From the NCBI GenBank assembly GCA_949317995.1, contig OX439050.1, positions 6,295,471 to 6,359,470 of the forward strand: DNA of 64,000 nt, in the 5' to 3' direction. This document shows, in pieces, positions 14,636 to 26,589 of this stretch (position 1 is the first letter of the stretch; every line of letters begins with the position of its first letter). The DNA comes from Acholoe squamosa (taxonomy: Eukaryota > Annelida > Polychaeta > Phyllodocida > Polynoidae). The translations under genes and the position numbers were made by a program. The notes beneath the pieces are model-generated. The model was not told the DNA's origin. It worked only from the letters and a program-made list of their open reading frames with translations, and did not search any database.

Positions 14636-14830
14636 ACCGTTTAAGGGCCGCTGATGCATTAATGTATCATGTCCATTGGTCATCATGCTTGCCAGCACTT
14701 TATTGGTGCATCATGCTGACCCTCAGGAGTTTATGGATCAAACTGAGTTAGTATGATGCTCCAATGAAGTGCTGGTGAGCAGTCTCACCAGCACTTCATT
14801 GGTGCATCATGCTGACCAGCAGCCATTAAA
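14636..14830. repeat. Foldback repeat with 27-bp hairpin arms
   Basis: Begins TTTAAGGGCCGCTGATGCAT and ends CAGCCATTAAAGG. Its core is an inverted repeat, left arm 14,753-14,779 and right arm 14,784-14,810, separated by only CAGT, with one mismatch in 27 bp. This is the cleanest copy of the family that recurs near 21.2, 25.2, 26.5, 27.5, 32.2 and 36.4 kb. It has no coding capacity; a non-autonomous foldback transposon is the simplest reading. Confidence 0.8.
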
Positions 14831-14921
14831 GGATTGATTACAATTCACTCTGCCTATAAGGCACACCCAGACATTGGTCCTATAAGGGAGACATAGTGTT
14901 AGGTTCACGTATACCCAGGTA

Positions 14922-15106
14922 GCGGATTGTCCAATGGGCGGGGCAGTAGTTCTTCACATTGGCAGATTTATATAGTGTGCGCCCCCTTCTTTTTGTGTTT
15001 CTACAAAGGGTTTATTTGCCTCTTTTAAACATAAAATTTAGCCAATGATAGAAGCGAAATAAGGGGCACGCCTTCTCGTTTTGAAAAAGAAAACCTGGAC
15101 CCGCTA
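14922..15106. mobile_element. hAT-like miniature transposon relic
   Basis: The left end starts CAGGTAGCGGATTGTCCA. The right end, reverse-complemented, starts CAGTAGCGGGTCCAGG. These match the ends of the 13,041-13,209 element. The interior carries two oppositely oriented motifs (CGCCCCCTTCTTTTTG and GGGGCACGCCTTCTCG), also seen near 25.95 and 31.95 kb. No clear target duplication remains. Confidence 0.5.
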
Positions 15107-15569
15107 CTGCTCTCGGTAGAATAAAAGAAATACCAGAGTGAAGTACTCAACATTAATCTGAGATCCAACCTTCATCTGAGCTTTGGTTACAGCTTAAAGA
15201 TTTGATAAAATGTTCCCATGAACAACCCATTCCCCTCAATCATTTTTTTTCTATCCCTTTCATCCAACCGCCCTCTCTTTGTTGCTCCATTATGTAAGCA
15301 ATATTAGTGTAACCACAAGCTCTCTCCCACCACTGGGTTTTAAAATATTCAAGGCCTTTTACCACAAATTGTCCTCTGGGAAATGTGGGACTGTGGGTTC
15401 CCTTTATGTGCTGGTATTTGAATGCCATATTGCCCCTTGGTTATTATTTTATGTATGAACTGCACTGATTTCTATCTGTAGTTGTGGAAGGAGAGTGTAA
15501 TACACTTATTCAACTGCTGTCGGTCAGATTTGTAAAATCTTGGCCGACCGTGGAATACCCGCTTAAAGA
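15107..15569. other. No gene recognised
   Basis: Low-information sequence. The 62-codon frame on the minus strand has no supporting features. Confidence 0.5.
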
Positions 15570-15855
15570 CGGTGCCTGTGGGAGGAGAGTGTAAAGTGTC
15601 TCTTGGACTGGGAGGAGAGTGTACAGACAGTGTCCGTGAAATGAGAGTGTACAGGCCGTGTATGTGTGAGGAGAGTGTCGAGTGTCTGTGAGAGGAGAGT
15701 GTACAGTGTCTGTGGGAGGAGAGTGTACAGACAGTGTCTGTGGGAGGAGAGTGTACAGACAGTTTCTTTGGGAGGAGAGTGTACAGTTTCTGTGTACAGA
15801 CAGTTTATGTGGGAGGAGAGTGTCCAGGGTCTGTATGGGGAGAGTGTCTCTACAT
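15570..15855. repeat. GGAGGAGAGTGTACAG minisatellite
   Basis: About eleven imperfect copies of a unit built on GTGGGAGGAGAGTGTACAG with spacers such as ACAGTGTCTGT. Unit length varies from roughly 22 to 32 bp. The antisense and sense frames over it are products of the repeat. Confidence 0.85.
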
Positions 15856-16057
15856 TAGGCATAAAAAAAAAGTTTCTGTTAATGTATCCTAATTGGCTCA
15901 GGGTGCCCCCTGAGTCCTATACCGCCGGGTTGGCGGTGGCATTTAAAAATGAACAAAATAAAATTGTTATAAACGATTAGTTCATATATTTGTCTTGATT
16001 ATTTTCAAATAAAAAATAGATCGCTTTTTATTGATTCTACAATCAACTTCCCCATAG

Positions 16058-16181
16058 GCTTAGGTCCTGGTCTTTTCGTTTTTTATTCTTAGATGATTGA
16101 ACAAAAGCGTATAAATGTGAGATGCTTTTGTTCAATCACAATCATATAAGAATAAAGAGAGCAAAGTCAGACCAGGACCTC
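16058..16181. repeat. Long imperfect hairpin (foldback element)
   Basis: Arms of about 50 bp (16,058-16,108 and 16,124-16,181) pair around a 15-bp loop. The best blocks are GGTCCTGGTCT with AGACCAGGACC and GATTGAACAAAAGC with GCTTTTGTTCAATC. Small indels interrupt the right arm. It is probably a short non-autonomous foldback transposon. Confidence 0.75.
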
Positions 16182-16317
16182 GGCTTGCTGTTTGAAAAAG
16201 CATGCAAAAAGTCATCGACCTACTTTGAGTTGCGCATGCACAAACCGACCCATATTTTCAGACGCTTGTCACTAACTCCAGGTGAATAGATTTATTAAAT
16301 GAGGGAGGGAGATTTGG

Positions 16318-16440
16318 GAGCGAGGGGGCTAGGTCACCAGGGGGCCAGGCTTCCAGGGGGCTAGGTGTCCAGGGGGCCAGGTGTCCGGGGGCCATGTGTC
16401 TGGGGGCCAGCATGCCAGGGGGCCAGCGTTCCAAGGGGTT
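16318..16440. repeat. G-rich CCAGGGGGC minisatellite
   Basis: Seven or eight units of about 17 bp containing CCAGGGGGCTAGGTGTC or CCAGGGGGCCAG variants. The regularly spaced G runs could form G-quadruplexes. Confidence 0.8.
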
Positions 16441-17127
16441 CAGTAACAGAAGATGCCAGACTGGTGTCAGTACATGTATAGATAATAGTCTCTATTTGTA
16501 AGTAATTAGTCAATATTTCGCAAGTGCTGATTCCTGTGACCACACAGGGTTGATAGAGGGTTTTACGGTACCTACCCTGAGCCTTCTATGCTTTAATGCA
16601 CTATGTTTTTCTATGTTTTTTTGGGGAAAAGAAGAAGTAATCTTAGCTTGAATATGTCTTTTTTAATGATCACACACATCTAATTTGTGTTTTGTAGGGG
16701 TGAAAATTTACAGCCGTCCTTAAAAAAATCTCTTCCTAACTACCTTTTTTTCTTCAACTTTGTTACCTGAAAACGACATTTTTATGCCTTACCAATGGGA
16801 GGAGAGTATGCTGGTGGTGGGGTAATTAAGCTGGCCCCAGGTGGCGTTGTCAGGTGGTGTGAGTGAGAATGGCCCCCACCTGTTCTACTCCCACCCTGCA
16901 TACTCTGCCTACCTCTATGTCAACCTTCAGGCCTCAAATAATAGTTACATCAAAGTAATGCCTTTGGGACATTAAGATAATAAGGAATGATAGAGAAAAT
17001 AAGCATAATTTAATGGTGAGTCATAATAACAACTTGTGGCCTTCCTTCTCTCCACCTATTCATACTTATTTCTGTAAGGACTGCAAAGTGTGCCTAGTAA
17101 CACTTGATTGCAGTGTAAGAAAACTGT
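16441..17127. other. No gene recognised
   Basis: Nothing recognisable beyond short homopolymer runs. Confidence 0.5.
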
Positions 17128-17262
17128 CATCAAAATAACGGCAGAATCCTCCTCCCAAAGTTGCCAGAGATCTGTTGTTATTTTCGCAGAGATTCTTTGC
17201 ACACTTGTGTACTACCGCACTGCCATCTGGGGCTTCTTGTAAACAACAACTCTGGTTCATTT
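17128..17262. repeat. Dispersed repeat, partner of 37,128-37,268
   Basis: Shares CCCAAAGTTGCCAG, a TCTGTTGTTATTTTC-like stretch, GAGATTC and TGGGGCTTCTTGTAAA, in the same order and spacing, with 37,128-37,268. It is an old interspersed repeat of unknown class. Confidence 0.6.
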
Positions 17263-17691
17263 TAAACTGTGTAGTGCATCAACTGGTATTATATCACCCC
17301 AGTATAAGTGCAGTATGATACATGACTGTAGGACACCGAATGTGGTGGGTTACTCTCCAGGGCTCCATCCATGCACCACTATGACCCATGGGTGTACTGT
17401 ATTGGTGCACTGTTGACCTATAAATGGTTAAATGCTTAATGGAGCCTCTAACCCTAATAAGCCCTACCCTAGTCCACCCCATGTTGGCACATCCAATACA
17501 TCATCATGTCATCCACACACCCGTGGTTCTGAGTAGCATATTGCTCCAGGACATAACCCAATCAGCTCATACAGATAAATCCCTGCCTTATCTCAACCAC
17601 CTGTGCCTCCCCCCCCCAACCACCCCACCCACCCCTTGTGTGTGTCTAACTCTGGGTCACTGTGCCTCTCTGTCTCTATCTATCTCTGTCA

Positions 17692-17731
17692 CTGTCTGCT
17701 CTCTGTCCCTCTCTCTCTCTCTCTCTCTCTC

Positions 17732-17762
<31 letters not shown>

Positions 17763-17868
17763 GCATCTGTCACTCTCTCTCTCTCCTTCTCTCTCCATCT
17801 GTCTGTCTCTCTCTCACTCTCCTCTCTCCATCTGTCTGTCTCTCTCTCCGTCTCTCCTTGTCTCTGAT
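17692..17868. repeat. (CT)n/(CTGT)n microsatellite
   Basis: A pyrimidine tract of CTCTCT, CTGTCTGT and CTCTCCATCTGT blocks. The three overlapping plus-strand frames here (Leu/Ser/Cys-rich) come from the repeat. Confidence 0.95.
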
Positions 17869-18220
17869 TTACCCCGCTGAGGTAGTTGCTTTATTGTTTA
17901 CCAGAATATGTGTGTCAAAATAACAGTTGTGAAGGAACACTGTAAAAAAAGATGAAATAACCATGTAAGTAGTGTCACAAAGAGATCCGTCGTATTTTCA
18001 CTGAGATGTTTTAACCCTGAGAAGATTGTTATCAGAAAGATACAGAGGGGAAGGGGATAGTGTTGGTTCAGGTTTGGTGACACTTTGACTGTGAACCTTT
18101 GAAGTGCTGAGGAGTGCACATAATGCATTGGTATCATGACGGTCTAAGGATATTATAGTTGCACTCGTGCTTTGACGGCTCCTTTAAATGTGCTGCAATT
18201 TGGATAGGATAATTCATTAT

Positions 18221-18450
18221 TGGTCGCCAACTGACAGATTTGGTGACAAGCATCTGATGGCAATCCTTTGATATCCAACCCATTGATTTGGGCTGTAATG
18301 TGTTTTAATATCTACTAGTGGCTTCGCCACTAGAGATTGGGGCATTAGCAAGAGAAGATGTGACCTCTTTCCACGACGTTGCCTAGTGACGTGACATTGC
18401 CTAGTGACGTGACGTTGCCTAGTGACGAGACGTTGCCTAGTGACATGGTG
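18221..18450. repeat. Repeat module, short palindrome and 18-bp minisatellite
   Basis: 18,226-18,300 matches 25,322-25,390 (shared CTGATGGCAAT, CCATTGATTTGGGCT-like text). An 8-bp-arm palindrome CTAGTGGCTTCGCCACTAG lies at 18,315-18,333. Four units of GACGTTGCCTAGTGACGT follow at about 18,375-18,445. Confidence 0.65.
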
Positions 18451-19074
18451 GTGCGCCAAAATCGGTAGCAACATCACTCTCCAAGCAGACTTTTTCGGAG
18501 GGGCCCACTTCAGAAGTTTATGGAGAGATATCTAAATAAATCCAACTAGTTTTGCCTCTATATTTTAGGGGATGATAATATAGACTTGTAACGGGACTAT
18601 CATGTATTCTTTGCATATAAATCATTTGAAAAATGCTTATTATAGTCGTTTGTTGTATCAGAAAACAATGGCGGAACAGTTGCTAAGGTCTCTGTCGAGA
18701 GTATGTGTATAAATGAATAATTCTTAATGCAATCCACTTTGTTCTAATCCCCCTGTGGAGTGGGGACCTTCATGTGAGGGCATGAAGGAGCAGAATAACT
18801 TCATTGGGAGTCCACAAGGAGAAATCTCCTTCCATACTAACAGTGGGCATACCAGATTCGTAAAAGGCGACAAACTTGGGGTTTCTTGTGTCTTGGGGTG
18901 AGCATGTGGGCAGCTGGTGTCCATATGCGCGGGCCTGGGCTTACATGCTTGTCTTTTGCCATGGGATTCCCCCTCAGTGAACCACGTCTGAGTGATCAAA
19001 GGCCGTGGTTTGTCTGGCCCTGCCTATGGGACCAGGCAAATAAAAGAACACTTGCTATCCTTCGAAAAGAGTAG
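18451..19074. other. No gene recognised
   Basis: Short opposing frames at 18,724-19,074 show no domain. Confidence 0.45.
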
Positions 19075-19295
19075 GAGAATGAAGCCCCGGTAGCGGTTTT
19101 CCCCCTCGACCCTCCTCATAGATTCGGTCATTCATCTCATAGATTCGGTCATTCATAGATTCGGTCACTGCTGTGTCGGGCAAGCAGCATATAAATCCCT
19201 GTCCAAAAAGAAAAGAAAGGACTTAATGTCCGAGAAACCTTGAATGTCTGAGTTCCTCGATGGCCCCCGGACGTAAAACTAAACAAACAAACTTT
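19075..19295 (+). mobile_element. Possible 3' end of a LINE or SINE
   Basis: Three short copies of CATAGATTCGGTCATTCAT at 19,118-19,165 precede a stretch ending CCCCCGGACGTAAAACTAAA and a CAAACAAAC tail. Such tails mark 3' ends of non-LTR elements in molluscan and other invertebrate genomes. No reverse transcriptase lies upstream, so at most this is a truncated copy. Confidence 0.35.
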
Positions 19296-19635
19296 GTTCT
19301 AAAGTTAAGTGCCATTTAAATGGGATTCATGATATTTGAAACCCTAACTATATAAATTTGAACAAATTAGAAGAAAAAAATCGAGTTAACCCAGACTTTC
19401 CTAACTGCTTCACGGCCTGAAAATTTTGCTTCATCTGGTACCTCAAGGGTACTGTAGGCTGAAGCAGTCATTAATTTACATTCTATAACCAGCGACCTAA
19501 TTATGCCTTTTTTAATATAGCGTAAATATCATAGATCAGACAGATTCCTTGAAGGAATCAGGATGGAGGAGTTATCTGGGCTTTAACAGATCACCTTGTG
19601 CTAAAGGCTCAATGGTATGGCATGTAATGCTTTTT

Positions 19636-19998
19636 ACCCATACATGACTGGAGTCCCCTGAGATATTAGTGTGAGTAGTATATGGAAATAGGCATTATAG
19701 CAGGAAGCACAGATCACAGGGTCCATGAAATATGGGCCCGTTGATCAACAACAACACGCTCCCTTAGTTAAAAATTAGGCTTCATAGCATTGAATCCTGG
19801 ATCATGTTTTAAATGTGGGTTACAGTGATTTGATATGCTTTGATCCAGTCCCATAGGAACCCTTGTGGCAGAACGTGATTGAGGCTAAGGCCCCCTCCAG
19901 GCTCTAACCTCCACTGACAACCCATGTTCAGCCATAGATCATGCTGGTTCCGTCCTATTATCCCACTCCCTGGGGCCTTACTCCACCACTCACCGACA
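19636..19998. repeat. Diverged dispersed repeat, copy 1
   Basis: Aligns by eye over about 360 bp with 25,500-25,868: both start CCCATACATG, share GTGTGAGTAGTATAT, GTTGATCAACA, TTTGATCCAGTCC, and end CTCCCTGGGGCCTTACT. A further partial copy is at about 26,788-26,845. Class unknown; no coding frame survives. Confidence 0.65.
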
Positions 19999-20304
19999 AC
20001 CAGCTAAAGCCGCCCACGTGACTGTGTGTTTACCTACCTGGTAATGGCCGCCAGGGTCTGTGAGTCTGTCAGCATCCACTAGGGGGCAGGTGTAGTCAAT
20101 GGGAGAGAGCATGGGGTGCGCTTTAATGACATAAAGGAGACAGAGGTGATTTAACCTTATAAGGCAGACTTGCCACTTTCCCTACTTTACTGTGGATTCC
20201 TGGTTTCTGGATTCCAGATTTTTGGAATGAATCATGTTGATTCTTTCAAGACAAATGTCATTGTGTGTCCAAAATTGTAAATTGTCCTTGGTATCTTGGT
20301 TAAG

Positions 20305-20410
20305 AGCTGCTGATGCTTTGGTGCACCATGCTCATTGGTAGCCATGATGCATCAATGAAGTGCTGGTTATTCTGCTTATTAAGACTCCATTTGTGCATCA
20401 TAACAACACC
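20305..20410. repeat. Foldback family fragment
   Basis: GCTGATGCTTTGGTGCACC, CATGATGCATCAATGAAGTG and TTTGTGCATCAT are diverged pieces of the dispersed hairpin family. A right-end fragment follows at 20,845-20,935 (CCAATGGACATGATG, GCATTAGTGGCCCTTAA). Confidence 0.5.
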
Positions 20411-21059
20411 AGCCTCCAGTGAGTGTATGCACCCCATAGGGTTAACATAATGCATGAATGTGGCCATGGTGTGTTATGCCTAAGATCCCTCCTATAATTT
20501 CCACTCTTAGTTTTGGCCCTATAAGACTCACAGGGTACAATAGTCCAGTATTTATAGCCTTGCTGCCTCCTGGGTAAATACACTGATTTATGGTACAATA
20601 TAGGACTATGGCACCATCCATTCATCACTTTGGTCACCGCAGTGTCATCAGCTAAATGTACTTTAAGGTCCTGTATAGAATCAATAAAATCACCATTTCA
20701 GGTACAGAATGGGGACCATTTTTCTCTTTGCCCAGCAAGGTGACCTCCTGTATCTTTGTGTTAAGTGCCAGGTATTGAATGTACACCAGTCTTGTATAAG
20801 CACCGGGGAGAACAGGGTCATAAAAAGAGTCACTCGTCAGGGCAGGTGCATTCATGCACCATAACAACCAATGGACATGATGTATTAACGCATTAGTGGC
20901 CCTTAAATGATGAGCCTTCTCTAGGCATAGGAGAGGGTGAGGTCTAGGGGTCTCACTGGGCAATGGTTTTTACCATCAAAAGACACAGGGATTGATCTCA
21001 GAAGGCTACAGAGTGGAGGGGATAGTGTTGGTCCTGGTTTGCTGACATGTTTCTGATGG

Positions 21060-21320
21060 CATATATTTAATGCTTTAAAGGCTGATAGTGCATTAATGCA
21101 TCATGTCCATTGGTCAAAAGATGCAGCCCTGTTGAGTAACTTGCTGGGGCTCCAGTCATGCATCATGATGCCCATAAAGGCTTGATACACCCCTGGAGGG
21201 TGTCATGATGCACAATGATGTGCTGGTGAGCAGATTCGCCAGCACTGAATTGGTGCATCATGACATTCTGTGGGCATGATACACTCCCTACATTAGCTGC
21301 CCTTAATTGAATTATTTTCA
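21060..21320. repeat. Foldback family copy
   Basis: Begins TTTAAAGGCTGATAGTGCAT and ends ACATTAGCTGCCCTTAA, an inverted pair. The inner hairpin lies near 21,205-21,268 (CATGATGCACAATGATGTGC against GCACTGAATTGGTGCATCATG). Confidence 0.7.
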
Positions 21321-22045
21321 TTTATGAAAATAATTCATTTACATGTGTTGGGTCCACGCTAGAAATTTTGACCACGGCCTCCTCTAACCCTGTACATGTG
21401 CACTGGGTCTCCTAGGCTGTTCATTCTTTGATCACTGGTCTCCTCACCTGTTTGTTCCTAGCCTTATTACTTAACCCATAATTAAATATATAACACTACT
21501 GCCCTAGGCAAGTTTACTTCCCGCATGGTTGGCTATCCCTGACGTCCCCTGTCCTACACCTAATGCCAATTAGGTGTAGGCACCACTACTTCATTGGTAG
21601 AGCCATACCCCCCCCCCACCTCTTCTCCAAATGCCCTCAATAAAGCTGTAAAAGCCTGTCTGCCGTCTGTACCTTGGCCCATTAGTCACCCCTAAGCATG
21701 TGCCATGTCCCCTATACCTGACTATTAACCCACTAAAGGCCACCTACATATATAATGTATATACATGTACACATAAGTATGATGCACCTGATTAGGAGTT
21801 CTAAGTGGCATGTCATTGGCTTATTTGGAGTCTTGGGACCGTAAACATGCATGCCATTCCCATATTAGGAGCCCCAATCATGTAGCATTATTTTATTTTT
21901 AGCAGTTATTGCGTCCAATTACCTAAATCACTCTGTGACCCTTAAAGTTTTATAGCTACCCACTCAGTACTCCAGCACCAGTCGGTACCCCCCCCCCCAC
22001 ATACCTCTCCATATACCGTAGATGTACTTATAAGGAGTTCAAACT
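21321..22045. other. No gene recognised
   Basis: Contains a TCATTTATGAAAATAATTCATTT stretch near the left edge and a C-run at about 21,608. Nothing else was recognised. Confidence 0.45.
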
Positions 22046-22049
22046 GACA

Positions 22050-22395
22050 TGCCTGTACAATGCCAATATACCCCTCTGAAGCCGTTCTACTGATCCCTAA
22101 CCACCCCACACAGTTTAGTACCTGCACAATGCCAATAGACTCCTGAAGCCGTTCTACTGAGCCCTAACCACCCCACACAGTTAAGTACCTGTACAAAGCC
22201 AATAGACTCCTCTGAAGCCGTTCTACTGAGCCCTAACCACCCCACACAGTTTAGTACCTGCACAAAGCCAATAGACTCCTCTGAAGCCGTTCTACTGAGC
22301 CCTAACCACCCCACACAGTTTAGTACCTGTACAACGCCAATAGACTCCTCTGAAGCCATTCTACTGAGCCCTAACCACCCCACATAGTTTAGTAC
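22050..22395. repeat. 69-bp minisatellite, about 5 copies
   Basis: The unit contains GCCAATAGACTCCTCTGAAG, CGTTCTACTGAGCCCTAACC and CACCCCACACAGTTTAGTAC. As 69 is a multiple of three, a spurious 98-codon minus-strand frame with a 23-residue period results. Confidence 0.9.
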
Positions 22396-23384
22396 CTGCT
22401 GAATAATAGCTTCTAACTTTTTTATTCTTTGTCAAAATTGAAGATACAGACCGCAGTGACGTTCGCCAGCTCGAGCTACCCTTAATCTATAGGTCACTGA
22501 GGGAAACTCCTATTATTAAGGGAGATATGATTTTTTTTTTGTAAAACTGCCAGTTCTTGGACCTCTCTGCCAGTGCCTGGACTGGCGTCTGCCCCCGTGT
22601 CCCAAAAACACCTTTATTTCGATCCATTCCTGCCTCAAACCTGCCCTTTTTCGCCGGTGACACTTAAAACAGATAGGTTTTGGCTGGAGGTAGGGTACAG
22701 TTGGACCTGCTCAGGCCGAAAAGGCTGCTAGTTAAAAAAATTATTTCACTTATTCTTTTCCGAAACAAATTTTTTTGGGGGGCATGCTCTTTAGGGGGAC
22801 GAAACACCCCAGATTGATACCAAACATTCCATATCCGCGCATATTATTTGCATAATTAGCATAATTATGCAGTATCTTGATACTTTTCCATATTTTTGAT
22901 GTGTGTCATTGCTCTCTTATAGAATTCAAATGCTTGCAAGTATAAACTACTGACACCTAGTGACTAGGTATTGACATTAAAAAGATAAATAGCACATTAT
23001 TCATTAAAAAGTGGAATCTGAACAATAGAAATGGAATACCCCTCCCCTCCCTTCCTATAGCATCAAACCATTTGTTCAATGGAGGCAGCCATTGCTTGAT
23101 AAGGTGGTTAGACATTTTAGATCCAAATGCTAGTTACCAGTGCATTATCACTGTTGATAAGCTTTACACATCAATATGTGCAGCCACCCGGGGCACAAGT
23201 CCTGTTTGCACTCAATGGATGTCTTTCCATTTCTCCATTCTCTGGTGTTTGATTGAAAATGTTGACATCATTCTGTGTTTTAATTTGTGTTTTAATCTGT
23301 GTTTTAATGGTACATGTATTGAGTTTAGGGCTATAACAGGTTAGCGTTAGTGCTATGGTATGATATTAATTACTCACTATTTGT
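22396..23384. other. No gene recognised
   Basis: A triplet of TTTAATNTGTGT near 23,277-23,305 is the only local repeat noticed. The 90-codon frame at 23,072-23,344 has no recognisable domain. Confidence 0.45.
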
Positions 23385-24925
23385 CAGCGGTTAATCAATA
23401 CATGTTAGTAATTACTCCCTATTTGTTAGCAATAAGTCGAAATATGTCAGTATTATATATATGCCAGTACTTAGTCATTATATAACAACACTTAGTCCAT
23501 ATATGTCAGTAATTGCTCACAATTAGTCAGATATTAGTCAATATATGTCAGTAATTTCTCGCCATTTATCAGCAATTATTTAATATACATTAGTAATTAC
23601 TCACTATTTGTCAACAATTAGTCAATATATAACAGAGAAATAGCCATTGATTCAATTGTGCATCCTGCCTTGACTGGTATTTGTCAAAATATGTCAGTAT
23701 CTATGGACTATTTGTCAGCAATTAGTTAATATACATATATGTTAGTAATTATTCACTATTCGTCAACAATTAGTCAATACATGGTAGTAGTTACTTCCAT
23801 TTTATCAGCATTTAGTCAATACTAGTATATGTTAACTAATTGCTCACTATTGACTAATATCTGACACATTGTGAGTAATTACTGACATATATGGACTAAG
23901 TGTTGTTTTATAATGCCTAAGTACTGGCATATTGGCTGATTGCTGACAAAAAGTGAGTAATTACCGACATATTGACTAATTGCTGACAAAGAGTGAGTAA
24001 TTATTGACATATATTGACTAATGTCTGATATATAGTGAGTAATTACTGACATATATTGACTAATTGCCGACAAAGAGTGAGTAATTACTGACGTATATTT
24101 ACTAATTTCTGACAAATTGTGAGCAATTACTGATATATAGTGACTAAATACTGATATATACTTCCATCAGCCATGCCTCGCAATGGCATATATTGACTGT
24201 TTGCTGACAAAAAGTGAGAAATTACTGACATATTGACTAAGTGCTGTTATATAGTGACTAAGTACTAACATATATTGACTAATTGCTGACAAATAGTGAG
24301 AAATTAGTCAATATACATATATTGACCAATTGCTAGTGAGTAATTACTCACATTTTTTCATTAAAATGCAAGTAAACACTGACATATATTGATTAATCGC
24401 TGATGAATTCTGAGTAAATACTGACATTTATTGACTAATTGCTGATATATAGTTAGAAATTACTGACATATATGGACTAATTGCTGACAAAGAGTGAGTA
24501 ATTACTCACTTTTTGTCAGTGATTAGTCAAAATATATCAATATATGTTCGTACTTAGTCACTATGTAACATCAATTAGTCAATATATGTCAGTAATTGCT
24601 GACAAATAGTGAGAAATTACTGACAAATATTGATTTTTAGCTTACAAATAGTGAGCAAACAGTCAATATATGCCATTACTTAGTCACTATATATCAGTAT
24701 TTAGTCATTATATATCAGTCAATATACATCAGTAATTACTCACTCTTTATCAGCAAATAGTCAATATATAGTCAATATATGTCATTAATTACTCACTATT
24801 TATCATAAATTAGTCAATATACAATGTATGTCAGTATTTACTTACATTTTGTCAGCAATAAGTAAATATATGTCAGTATTTTGTCACTATTTGTCAACAA
24901 TTAGTCAGAATATATCAGTAACTAT
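23385..24925. repeat. AT-rich array with orientation switches
   Basis: Imperfect units of about 40 bp read TTAGTCAATATATGTCAGTA and ATTACTCACTATTTGTCAGC at 23,390-23,860. From about 23,860 to 24,490 the units are reverse-complemented (TTACTGACATATATTGACTA, TTGCTGACAAAGAGTGAG). From about 24,490 to 24,920 the first orientation returns. The blocks could pair into long cruciforms. No coding potential. Confidence 0.85.
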
Positions 24926-25034
24926 GCGAGAGGGAACCTATTCAAATATTCTGGTCATCAACCTTGGCAAAATAATTCATCACAGCTATGCTGTGCTTAC
25001 CTCAAGTCATCAAAAATATGCCTCCTCGTCATTG

Positions 25035-25268
25035 AAGTGCCACTAATGCATCAATGCATCATACCAATTGGTCGTCATGATGCACAAGTGCAGCCCTAGG
25101 TTGCATTAATGTATGATGCCAACCTTACGGGATTGATACACTCCCGGACCATCGGCATGATGCCCCAATGAAATGCTGTAGAGACTGCTCGCCAGCACTT
25201 TATTGGTGCATCATGATGACCAATGGGCATGATTTATATTAATGCAGCAATGCCCATAAAGAGTTAAA
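25035..25268. repeat. Foldback family copy
   Basis: The left end GCCACTAATGCATCAATGCA is mirrored by TTAATGCAGCAATGCCCATA at the right. The inner hairpin is near 25,152-25,222, with arms CATGATGCCCCAATGAAATG and CACTTTATTGGTGCATCATG. Confidence 0.7.
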
Positions 25269-25499
25269 GGGGTTAGAGATGTCGGATTGCTACAAAGGAC
25301 AGGAGATGTTATATTGTTGGTTGCAAACTCAGATTTGATGACTTGCTTCTGATGGCAATTATTTTATATTCAACCTATTGATTTGAGCTCAAGATATGCT
25401 TTTTTGATCAGATGTCATCCTTTTTGTAGGTTGGTATTATTTTCAGGACCTAAATCAACTGCACAAAAAGCTCTATTTTATTAAATAAAATGTTGTTTA

Positions 25500-25868
25500 C
25501 CCATACATGTCATGAATGCCCTGGGAAATCAGTGTGAGTAGTATATCGGATAGGCAGGGAGACCTGGGTACATTATCGCAAGGTATGTGAAATAGGGGCC
25601 GGTTGATCAACATCAATACTGTTCCTTAGTAGGCTCCATAGAATCGAAAAAAATATTCTAGGACCCTGGATCATTTTTAAATGGGGAAAAAATACATCTA
25701 ATCACTGGGTGACTGTACTTTGATCCAGTCCTGTTATAACTCTTGTGGTGGAACGTTATTGAGGCTGGGGTACCTCCGGGCTGTAACCTCCATAGACAGC
25801 CCTTCGTAGGCCATATATCTCGCTGGTTCTGTCCTATTATCCTACTCCCTGGGGCCTTACTACACCAC
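25500..25868. repeat. Diverged dispersed repeat, copy 2
   Basis: Partner of 19,636-19,998 over its whole length. It contains a 71-codon minus-strand frame by chance. Confidence 0.65.
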
Positions 25869-25919
25869 CCCACCGGCCTTGTATAAGAACTGGGGACAAG
25901 ATTTTAAAAGCACTAAAAA

Positions 25920-26070
25920 GATGGCCGGTGGGGGGGATTTAGATGGGGGCATGGGGGTACACGCCCCCTCCTTTTTCCATGTACTTAAGAGTTTATTTAC
26001 CTCTTTTTACTCTAGAAATAAATAATAGGCGTGCCCCCCCTTTTCAAAATCCAGGATGTGACACTGGTGT
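25920..26070. mobile_element. hAT-like miniature transposon relic
   Basis: GGGGGTACACGCCCCCTCC and GGCGTGCCCCCCCTTTTC face each other. The right end, reverse-complemented, has CATCCTGGATTTTGAAAAGG, similar to the GGATCCAG ends at 13.0 and 15.1 kb. Boundaries are uncertain. Confidence 0.4.
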
Positions 26071-26129
26071 TTATTCAATACCCGACACTTAAACATGAAA
26101 ATGCAGGAGGTCATGTTGCTGTGATGCTC

Positions 26130-26580
26130 CCTGGTACAATGAATTACTCACCAATGGACATGATGCTTTAATGCATTAGCAGCCCTCAAGGAACTAACAT
26201 TCTCTAGGCACTGATGGAGCTGACGGGGACAACTCTCACTGGGCAATGGTCTTAACCATCAAAAGACAGAGGATTGATCTCAGAGCTACAGAGTGGAGGG
26301 AATAGTGTTCAGGGGAACAACTCAGGTTTGCTGTTGGTTTGCTGATGGCATCTCTTTAACCTTTAAAGCCCTCTAGTGCACTACGATCATGCCCATTGGT
26401 CAAAAGATGAATGCATGACTGCAGCCCTGGTGATTTACTCACTAGAGCTCCAGTCATGCATACACTCCAGAAGGTGTCAGGATGCACCAATGCAGTGCTG
26501 GTGAGCAGACTCGCCAGCACTTCATTGGTGCATCATGACAATCTATGGGCATTACGCACTCCTGCATTGCTACTTGGCCT
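26130..26580. repeat. Foldback family right end and adjacent copy
   Basis: 26,145-26,220 carries CCAATGGACATGATGC and GCATTAGCAGCCCTCAAGG. 26,355-26,580 is a second copy with a 23-bp-arm hairpin (GATGCACCAATGCAGTGCTG at 26,481 against GCACTTCATTGGTGCATCAT). Between them lies a module also present near 20,985-21,060 (GATTGATCTCAGA, TACAGAGTGGAGGG). Confidence 0.65.
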
Positions 26581-26589
26581 TACATGACA

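Noticed and set aside
17424-17923. Three overlapping plus-strand frames rich in Leu, Ser and Cys
   Set aside because: They translate a CT/CTGT microsatellite in three registers.
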